Below, piece by piece: positions 1 through 5,392 of a stretch of 7,662 nt of DNA. The stretch lies in NCBI GenBank assembly GCA_016787375.1, contig JAEUUM010000281.1, positions 1 through 7,662 on the forward strand. The letters are read 5' to 3'. Below the pieces are notes generated by a model, which saw nothing but the letters and a program-made list of their open reading frames with translations, made no database searches and was not told the DNA's origin. Every line of letters starts with the position of its first letter. Positions within the stretch are counted from its first letter, which is position 1. The translations under genes and the position numbers were made by a program. The DNA comes from Saprospiraceae bacterium. Its GTDB lineage: Bacteria; Bacteroidota; Bacteroidia; Chitinophagales; Saprospiraceae.

Positions 1-1
1 G

Positions 2-901
2 CAATATCTTGTCAATCCGTTCTTTGTAAATCCAGCAGCAGCAGGCATTAATGGTTTGAATAATTTTCATGGTTCTTACCGTTCATCTATGAATGGCTTG
101 CAGAATAATCCTACAACCTATTATGTGTCATATAATGGAATGGTGGGTAAAAAAGTAGGGTTGGGTGCTATGTTGCTCAACGATAAAGTTGCATCTATTA
201 ATAAATATCGAATGCAGTTATCTTATGCTTACAATTGGATGGCAAGTCAAAACCTTAAAATGGGATTAGGACTTAGTACAGAATTTCATCAGATTAATTT
301 GGATAAAAATGTGTCCGATAACACTTATCAACAATCAGGAGACCCGACACTTCTCAATGCAATTGATGGTTCACAGTACTTTGACGCTACTGCGGGTATT
401 TATGGTGTGTATAAGAATAAGTTAAGTTTTGGTCTTTCTGTACCAAACCTTGTTAGAGCAAGATTAAATAAAGGTACCGATCAGGAACTTGATGCTTTTG
501 AAACTGCATTTCAACATTTTACTGCTACACTAGGGTATAGATTTGATGTAAAAGATTACGATTTTGCTATCGAACCTTCTTTAATGGTCAGAAAATCATA
601 TGCTGCACCCGTTATTACTGACTTAAATGTCAAAACATATTTTCTTCAAAACACCCTAATGGCTGGTGGAACTTGCAGAATCATAGATGGTGAAACACTC
701 ATGGGTGTGCTGCTTGGAGCTAGATTTGGTACAATGAGGGTCTACTACAATTATGATGTGTCTTTCCAAAATACACAAAAATATCACTCCGGTTCTCATG
801 AGTTCACTGTAAATTTTGAATTTGCAGGAAAGAAAAAGATGACTCCGGAAGAAGAATCAATGAAAAAAATGGAAACCATACCTGTAATACCAGCAAAGTG
901 A
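2..901 (+). CDS. PorP/SprF-family T9SS outer-membrane protein (5' partial)
   Basis: The frame is open from the first complete codon at position 2 to the TGA at 899-901, giving 299 visible residues. The gene begins before the window. The first visible residues, QYLVNPFFVNPAAAGING, match the conserved N-terminal motif of mature PorP/SprF proteins (an 'N-P-A-x-A-G' core soon after the signal peptide), so probably only a signal peptide and a few residues are missing. A TTG at 56 could pose as a start but would cut into this motif. The rest alternates short amphipathic strands with Gly/Asn/Asp turns, as in an outer-membrane beta-barrel, and ends with the strand HEFTVNFEFAG, typical of the family C-terminus. 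A charged tail of about 25 residues (KKKMTPEEESMKK...) follows. The family acts in the outer membrane with the type IX secretion machinery; some members are needed to secrete a specific partner adhesin. The nearest visible downstream gene is a T9SS substrate, which fits. Family assignment is confident; which paralog and which partner are not known. Confidence 0.88.
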   Translation, partial: QYLVNPFFVNPAAAGINGLNNFHGSYRSSMNGLQNNPTTYYVSYNGMVGKKVGLGAMLLNDKVASINKYRMQLSYAYNWMASQNLKMGLGLSTEFHQINLDKNVSDNTYQQSGDPTLLNAIDGSQYFDATAGIYGVYKNKLSFGLSVPNLVRARLNKGTDQELDAFETAFQHFTATLGYRFDVKDYDFAIEPSLMVRKSYAAPVITDLNVKTYFLQNTLMAGGTCRIIDGETLMGVLLGARFGTMRVYYNYDVSFQNTQKYHSGSHEFTVNFEFAGKKKMTPEEESMKKMETIPVIPAK

Positions 902-1298
902 TTTTATATTTTGGCAGCTTTCCATTGATTTTATGGAGGGCTGCCAAAAAAATTTGCTAAAAAACATATTTTTTTTCAATATATTAAAAATTAGCATGCT
1001 TTTTGCATAAAGAATAATATCACAAACGTAAATTGAAAAAAAACTACTCAGTACTTTTTGAACATACGTGAGATTGTCCCAAAACCGTAAAACCAAAAAA
1101 GAGATTTAATTATCTCAACCCGGACGCTCGCTTTTTACTGCATATTACAACGCCAGTTGTTACATTGATTGTTCCCAACATTGCATCTTCTGATTCGTCT
1201 TATTTATTAAAATTTTAATCTATAGGACTCCCAGAATTTTACAGGTTATCTTTTGTCAGTAAGAAAAGAACATAATCCAAAAACCAATAATTCGTCCC
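902..1298. other. Intergenic region with hairpin, no gene seen
   Basis: This stretch of about 400 bases is very AT-rich and has no convincing coding frame on either strand. It starts with the strong hairpin at 909-949. A short imperfect palindrome (GAGAT, 6-base loop, ATCTC) lies at 1101-1116. The 9-mer ACCGTAAAA at 1084-1092 recurs at 5278-5286 upstream of the paralogous third gene. The promoter of the large gene starting at 1299 is presumably here, but I could not find a clean Bacteroidota -33/-7 pair (TTG then TAnnTTTG); the nearest -7-like string is TATCTTTT near 1248, without a matching -33. There is no Shine-Dalgarno sequence ahead of 1299, as is usual for the phylum. Confidence 0.6.
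909..949 (+). terminator. Strong hairpin, probable terminator after porP/sprF-like gene
   Basis: The arm at 909-925 pairs with 933-949: an outer 10-bp perfect stem TTTTGGCAGC/GCTGCCAAAA, then two G-U wobbles and five further pairs, around the 7-base loop TGATTTT. It sits eight bases after the stop of the PorP/SprF-like gene, where a transcription end is expected. It is not a textbook intrinsic terminator: the 3' arm is followed by AAA then TTT rather than a T-run, so it could instead be an mRNA 3'-end stabiliser. The structure is seen directly; the function is inferred. Confidence 0.6.
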
Positions 1299-1874
1299 AT
1301 GAAAAATTATCCGCTTACCCAAGCCGATGCTGCACAGTCTGGCTCAATGACTGTGAAAAACCTCCTACAGTGGGAAAGGAAGTTTAATTCAAAACCACTT
1401 TTATTTATTTTAAGCATTTTAATCACAGCTAGTTTTGGCAAACTTAGTGCACAGTGTAATCTGAATTGCATCCAAAATGTACAGGTTGCAATCAATGAAA
1501 GTGGAATAGCTGAAATCACACCAAATGTATTACTAACTCAATATCCGGTGCCAGGATGCAGCACAAACATAGCCATTGAAATCAAGGATGGCAATGGTAA
1601 GCTTTATCCGACTACCCTTACGTGTAATGAGTTGGGCATGACTTTCAATGTCAAGGTTACAGATTTATCAAACGGTAATTTTTGTAGCTCAAAATTGGCT
1701 TTGATAGATCAAATCAAACCCCAAATTACACCCATCAATCTGACAATGTTTTGCTCGGATCCAAAATCACCCGATCTGGTTGGTTACCCAACGGTTGCAG
1801 ATAATTGCGGTCCGATTAGCTCCGACAAATTGAACTATACAGATACTTATGTTGATTTACCTTGTAAAACCTAG
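1299..1874 (+). CDS. N-terminal fragment of HYR/Ig-like secreted protein (ends at TAG)
   Basis: This is what would be translated without readthrough: 191 residues. The start at 1299 has no Shine-Dalgarno but shares the context TCCCATGA with the paralogous gene at 5393. An alternative ATG at 1347 would shorten a long n-region (about 30 residues) yet keep the signal peptide. The hydrophobic core KPLLFILSILITASFG is followed by KLSA and then QC, giving a likely signal-peptidase I site after residue 51. The mature N-terminus QCNLNCIQNVQVAINESG closely matches the third gene's mature N-terminus (17 of 26 residues identical from AQC to TPN). Later residues include CSDPKSPDLVGYPTVADNCG, an Ig/HYR-like segment with paired cysteines, and the fragment stops in the middle of that module. 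It has no sorting domain, so alone it would go to the periplasm as an incomplete fold. A stable independent function is unlikely. Confidence 0.6.
   Translation: MKNYPLTQADAAQSGSMTVKNLLQWERKFNSKPLLFILSILITASFGKLSAQCNLNCIQNVQVAINESGIAEITPNVLLTQYPVPGCSTNIAIEIKDGNGKLYPTTLTCNELGMTFNVKVTDLSNGNFCSSKLALIDQIKPQITPINLTMFCSDPKSPDLVGYPTVADNCGPISSDKLNYTDTYVDLPCKT
1872..1874 (+). other. Single in-frame TAG inside the large secreted-protein gene
   Basis: The TAG follows YVDLPCKT and precedes INGQEITGQVIRTWSV in an otherwise open frame of 1261 codons. Sense codons one base away include CAG, AAG, GAG, TAT, TAC, TTG, TCG and TGG, so one substitution explains it. The corresponding place in the third gene (around LGCTSLPYTAIVTV) is uninterrupted. 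The other two stops visible here are TGA (899) and TAA (5082), and no other in-frame TAG occurs in the three coding regions, which argues against general reassignment of TAG. Confidence 0.9.
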
Positions 1875-1919
1875 ATAAATGGTCAGGAAATCACAGGACA
1901 AGTAATCAGAACCTGGTCA

Positions 1920-4900
1920 GTGACTGACAAATCAGGGAATCTTACATCGGCTGTTCAGATTATATCACTAAAAAGAGCAAAAATTTCAGATATAGTATTC
2001 CCTCCGGATTTAGACGGAATAAAAGCTCCAAAACTGGATTGTTCGGCTGATCCAACAGATATGAAAAAAACCGGTGTTCCTACCATTAATGGATTTTCGA
2101 TTGTAAACGGTGCTTCTTGTGAACTATTTGTTCAACATGCAGATAATGTTTACAACACTTGTGTAAATGGAAGTTATTCCATTTTAAGAACCTGGACAGT
2201 AGTAGACTACTGTGTAGATTCCTTTAAAGTATACGTTCAGGTCATAAGACGTGAAGATATCAATGCACCTGTGATGGTTGTACCAAAAGACATTACTGTT
2301 GGCACACAATCTAATAGTTGTACAGCAATTGTAAATCTTCCAAGTACTACAGCTACTGATAATTGCTCAAACTTTACGATTAAACCACTTTGGCAATTTG
2401 GACAAGGATACGGCCCATTTTACAACGTCCCTGTAGGGAAACACCTGGTAACCTATACATCTACAGATGATTGTGGCAATTCATCTACAGTTACTATGAA
2501 TGTAACAGTTATAGATGAAGCAATACCCGTTGCTGTTTGTAAAAAGGACCTTGCGATTGCAATGGATGATGATGGAATTGTCACAGCAAATGCAAGTTTA
2601 TTTGATGATGGCAGTTTTGACAACTGCAGTATTCAAAAAATAGAAGTAAGACGTGGGAATGATCCTTACTCTTCGTCATTAACATTTACCTGTAATGATA
2701 TTTCAAATCAACCGGTTAATGTAGAGTTAAGGGTTTTTGATACCAGTAATCTTAGTAACACATGTAGTGTTAAAGTATTTGTTTCTGACCCCGTATCTCC
2801 GGTAGTAACTTGCCCGGCAGACATCACTTTGTCTTGTATTGCGAACGCGAACGATCTGAGCATTGCAGGTCAGGCATCTGCAACTGATAACTGCAGTGTC
2901 CCAACCATCACTTTTGTTGATACTAAAAATTTAAACAGCTGTAATCAAGGGACCATAACAAGAAAATGGAGAGCAATTGACAAATACAACAACTTCACAG
3001 AATGTTCTCAGAAAATCACCCTTCAAGATCAAACTCCACTGAACATAACATGGCCATCTGATTACGCTACCAATGTTTGTGGAGCAGTGGTATCACCCGA
3101 TAAAACAGGTACACCATCTTTTACAAATAATGATTGTGAACAACTAGATGTAAATTATACAGATCAGGTGTTTAACACCGCACCTCCTGCTTGCTACAAG
3201 ATCGTAAGAAAGTGGGTGGTAAGGAATTGGTGTGTGTATAATCCAAACATTCCTGATGTGGGAATTTGGGAGAAAAATCAAGTTATTGAAGTAAATGATG
3301 TAGTTGCACCTGTTCTCAGCATACCTTCGGATATCACTGTAGGAACAACCTCAACCACGGCATGTGTTGCCAATGTTGTTGTACCATCTGCAACAGCAAC
3401 AGATTGTAATCCAAATGTTTCAATTGTTAATAATTCAGGATACGCACTGTTGAAAAATAGTAATGCCAGCGGAACATATCCTTCAGGGGTACACACCATT
3501 ACTTTTACTGCTTATGATGGTTGTGGTAATTCTACCTCCGCTTCGATGAAAATTACTGTTGTGGACGATGAGCCTCCGATTCCGGCTTGTATTAAGGGAC
3601 TTTCAATACCATTAAATTCTGATGGAATCGCGACAGTTACTTTAAACATGATTGAAATAGGAACTACAGATAATTGTACTCCAAAATCTTCTATAAAATT
3701 TGATTTGTTTCCAACTTCATTTAATTGTTTGAATATTGGGGATAATCAAGTGACTCTAATGGCTACTGATGCAGCCGGTAATTCTAATTTTTGCATTACC
3801 AATGTGAACATTCAAGATAACATTGGTTATTGTTCACAAGTAGTCAAGATTGCAGGAAAAGTTACCAGTATTCTTGGTGAAGAAATGAAAGATGTACAAG
3901 TTTTACTGAATAATGAACTGGAAAGAATTACTCCGGAGAATGGAAAATATGAATATACAGATTTGTTTAAAAATACAGATTACTATATAACTGCTTCTAA
4001 ACAATCTCATATTTTGTCAGGTATTTCAACACAAGATGCCCTTGCACTTTCTAAGCATATTTTAGGAATTAAAGCACTTGATTCACCCTATAAAATCATA
4101 GCAGCGGACATCAATAATAACGGAAAAGTAACTACTGCTGATTTGTTAGCTTTGAGAAGAGCAATCTTGCAGTTAGACGACAAATTTCCAAACAATACAT
4201 CATGGAGGTTGGTAGATGCAAATCATGTATTTCCGAATCCAGCAAACCCTTTCACGCAGATTATTCCTGAAAAGATTACTTTTGATAAGCTACAAACAAA
4301 CAAAACAGATGTAAATTGGGTTGGCATTAAAGTAGGCGATTTAAATGTATCAGTGAACCCTAATAATGCAATTGCCACTACGGTCAGAAATTCTTCTGGA
4401 ACCCTGGAATTAACCACTGACGACATACAACTTTCAGCAGGATACGAATATAGAATTCCAATAAAATCTTCTGATTTTCAAAATGTTCAAGGTTTTCAAT
4501 ATACACTTGAATATGATGCGCACAACCTTGAGATTATGACAGTATTGCCAGGCGCACTCAAAACCATGGACGAAAATGCAATAGGAAATGCTTTCGCGAA
4601 TGAAGGAAAGACAGGAGTTAGTTGGATTGAACCAATTCAAGGCAATTTTGAACCAAATGACGTGTTGTTTGAATTGGTTGTAAAAGCAAAGTCAAATACA
4701 TTACTAAGCAAAACACTGAGTATAGGTTCAACATTCTTAACAGCAGAGGCCTATAATAAACAAGATGAAATACTGGATGTCGCTCTGAAATTCAACAAAA
4801 ATGTTGCAAGTTTTGACTTTGACTTAGAGCAAAATATGCCCAATCCTTTTGAATTTGAAACAAGCATTCCTTTTACTCTTGCCAGTGCTTCCGAGGTCAA

Positions 4901-5084
4901 TATTGAAATATTTGATATGCTTGGCAATAAAATTAAAACTATAAATGGCCTTTTTCCTCAAGGCAACAACCTTATAAAAGTTACATCAAGTGATCTGAAT
5001 AATTTATCAGGCATGTATTATTACCAATTACAGGTAAAAGGAAAACGAAAGTTGACCCGAAAAATGATACTAATGCACGAATAA
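1920..5084 (+). CDS. C-terminal fragment: HYR modules, dockerin-like, cohesin-like, T9SS type A sorting domain
   Basis: The open frame after the TAG runs from codon 193 (position 1875); the first possible start is a GTG at 1920, which has no ribosome-site support and lies inside an Ig-like strand (RTWSVTDKSGN), so it is probably not a real start and the piece would lack a signal peptide. HYR modules show the usual pattern 'D-x-x-x-P-V-x-x-x-P-x-D-I-T-V ... A-T-D-N-C ... D-x-C-G-N' at residues about 321-404, 497-576 and 666-756 (numbered from 1299), with degenerate copies between. Residues 908-923 (GISTQDALALSKHILG) and 936-957 (DINNNGKVTTADLLALRRAI) form a dockerin-like pair; the second has a full calcium-loop pattern D937, N939, N941, K943, D948, and the first lacks it. 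A linker SWRLVDANHVFPNPANPF leads to a cohesin-like beta-sandwich at about 1043-1167. The end, EQNMPNPFEFETSIPFTL through the Gly-Met-Tyr-Tyr strand to KMILMHE, is a type A T9SS sorting domain (Por_Secre_tail type). Domain calls are from recognisable motifs, not a profile search. Confidence 0.75.
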   Translation: MTDKSGNLTSAVQIISLKRAKISDIVFPPDLDGIKAPKLDCSADPTDMKKTGVPTINGFSIVNGASCELFVQHADNVYNTCVNGSYSILRTWTVVDYCVDSFKVYVQVIRREDINAPVMVVPKDITVGTQSNSCTAIVNLPSTTATDNCSNFTIKPLWQFGQGYGPFYNVPVGKHLVTYTSTDDCGNSSTVTMNVTVIDEAIPVAVCKKDLAIAMDDDGIVTANASLFDDGSFDNCSIQKIEVRRGNDPYSSSLTFTCNDISNQPVNVELRVFDTSNLSNTCSVKVFVSDPVSPVVTCPADITLSCIANANDLSIAGQASATDNCSVPTITFVDTKNLNSCNQGTITRKWRAIDKYNNFTECSQKITLQDQTPLNITWPSDYATNVCGAVVSPDKTGTPSFTNNDCEQLDVNYTDQVFNTAPPACYKIVRKWVVRNWCVYNPNIPDVGIWEKNQVIEVNDVVAPVLSIPSDITVGTTSTTACVANVVVPSATATDCNPNVSIVNNSGYALLKNSNASGTYPSGVHTITFTAYDGCGNSTSASMKITVVDDEPPIPACIKGLSIPLNSDGIATVTLNMIEIGTTDNCTPKSSIKFDLFPTSFNCLNIGDNQVTLMATDAAGNSNFCITNVNIQDNIGYCSQVVKIAGKVTSILGEEMKDVQVLLNNELERITPENGKYEYTDLFKNTDYYITASKQSHILSGISTQDALALSKHILGIKALDSPYKIIAADINNNGKVTTADLLALRRAILQLDDKFPNNTSWRLVDANHVFPNPANPFTQIIPEKITFDKLQTNKTDVNWVGIKVGDLNVSVNPNNAIATTVRNSSGTLELTTDDIQLSAGYEYRIPIKSSDFQNVQGFQYTLEYDAHNLEIMTVLPGALKTMDENAIGNAFANEGKTGVSWIEPIQGNFEPNDVLFELVVKAKSNTLLSKTLSIGSTFLTAEAYNKQDEILDVALKFNKNVASFDFDLEQNMPNPFEFETSIPFTLASASEVNIEIFDMLGNKIKTINGLFPQGNNLIKVTSSDLNNLSGMYYYQLQVKGKRKLTRKMILMHE

Positions 5085-5120
5085 ATCAGATCTATCTATT
5101 GACGGTTTTTGGGATTTGGG

Positions 5121-5154
5121 TGTTGGTAGCCCTTAAAAATTAAGGGCTCCAACA
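5121..5154 (+). terminator. Hairpin, probable terminator after the large HYR gene
   Basis: Stem TGTTGG (5121-5126) pairs with CCAACA (5149-5154), then a one-base bulge (T5127), then AGCCCTTAA (5128-5136) pairs with TTAAGGGCT (5140-5148) around an AAA loop: 15 pairs in all. It begins 36 bases after the TAA of the large gene. The following bases, ACTTTAAACC, contain only a short T-run, so intrinsic termination is likely but not certain. Confidence 0.65.
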
Positions 5155-5257
5155 ACTTTAAACCGGATCATCAACAAGACATATTTTGAAAACTAAACCA
5201 CATAATTTGAAAATAAAAATTCTACTCTGAAACCACTGAATTTGAACTATTACATAT

Positions 5258-5273
5258 GAAATCGATTGATTTC
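5258..5273 (+). repeat. Small inverted repeat in leader of third gene
   Basis: GAAATC (5258-5263) and GATTTC (5268-5273) form a 6-bp stem with the loop GATT. The left arm with its flanks (5254-5264, ATATGAAATCG) is also a perfect 11-base reverse complement of 5402-5412, just inside the coding region, so two mutually exclusive pairings are possible. Any regulatory role is speculative. Confidence 0.3.
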
Positions 5274-5392
5274 CATGACCGTAAAAACCGAAACCAAAAC
5301 ACCGTATCAAACCGTTTTAAAATTTCTTGCACACATCGAAGTAACATATCAAAAAAAAATTCTAGAAATTCTTTAACAAAAACTGTATTCCC

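Larger units (their letters stand above)
1299..5084 (+). pseudogene. Large HYR/Ig-like T9SS-secreted protein gene interrupted by in-frame TAG
   Basis: From the ATG at 1299 to the TAA at 5082-5084 there is one reading frame of 1261 codons, broken only by a TAG at 1872-1874 (codon 192). No frameshift is needed: the segments before and after the stop are in the same frame, and residues just beyond it (INGQEITGQVIRTWSVTD, then GN) continue a normal Ig/HYR-like module. Numbering from 1299: signal peptide about 1-51; conserved N-terminal region 52-210; Ig/HYR-like modules about 210-845, with the clearest HYR units at about 321-404, 497-576 and 666-756; carboxypeptidase-regulatory-like region 848-908; dockerin-like repeats about 908-965; cohesin-like domain about 1043-1167; type A T9SS sorting domain 1177-1261. 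If intact it would be exported by Sec, cross the outer membrane through the T9SS and be anchored or released at the cell surface, probably as an adhesin or matrix protein. The intact domains after the stop imply a recent mutation, readthrough or a sequence error. Architecture is confident; the pseudogene label is tentative. Confidence 0.75.
5085..5392. other. Intergenic region and leader of third gene
   Basis: About 308 AT-rich bases without a credible gene on either strand. It holds the hairpin at 5121-5154, a small hairpin at 5258-5273, the 9-mer ACCGTAAAA at 5278-5286 that also lies upstream of the second gene, and an A-rich stretch (5351-5359) followed by the palindrome TTCTAGAA. There is no Shine-Dalgarno before the ATG at 5393; the A/T-rich leader is typical of Bacteroidota. 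No clean -33/-7 promoter pair was found, although the hairpin and gap size suggest a separate promoter for the third gene. Confidence 0.55.

Noticed and set aside
56..58. TTG as the start of the PorP/SprF-like gene
   Set aside because: The frame is open to the window edge and the upstream residues carry the conserved N-terminal family motif, so the gene starts before the window.
955..996. TGCTAA/TTAGCA inverted repeat
   Set aside because: Only six pairs with a 30-base AT-rich loop; likely chance.
857..1096. Open frame of 79 codons on the minus strand
   Set aside because: It runs through the hairpin and AT-rich spacer, overlaps the PorP/SprF 3' end, and has low-complexity Phe/Ile/Lys-rich composition with no recognisable domain.
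1183..1255. Possible Bacteroidota promoters (TTG near 1183 with TATTTATT; TATCTTTT near 1248)
   Set aside because: Neither gives both a -33 TTG and a good TAnnTTTG -7 at proper spacing; such partial matches are common in AT-rich DNA.
1920..1922. GTG as the true start of a separate downstream gene
   Set aside because: It lies in the middle of an Ig-like strand (RTWSVTDKSGN), has no ribosome-site context, and would give a T9SS-sorted protein without a signal peptide. Homology extends upstream through the TAG.
1299..5084. Reassignment of TAG to a sense codon in this organism
   Set aside because: Only one in-frame TAG occurs in more than 2,300 codons; a reassigned codon would be expected repeatedly.
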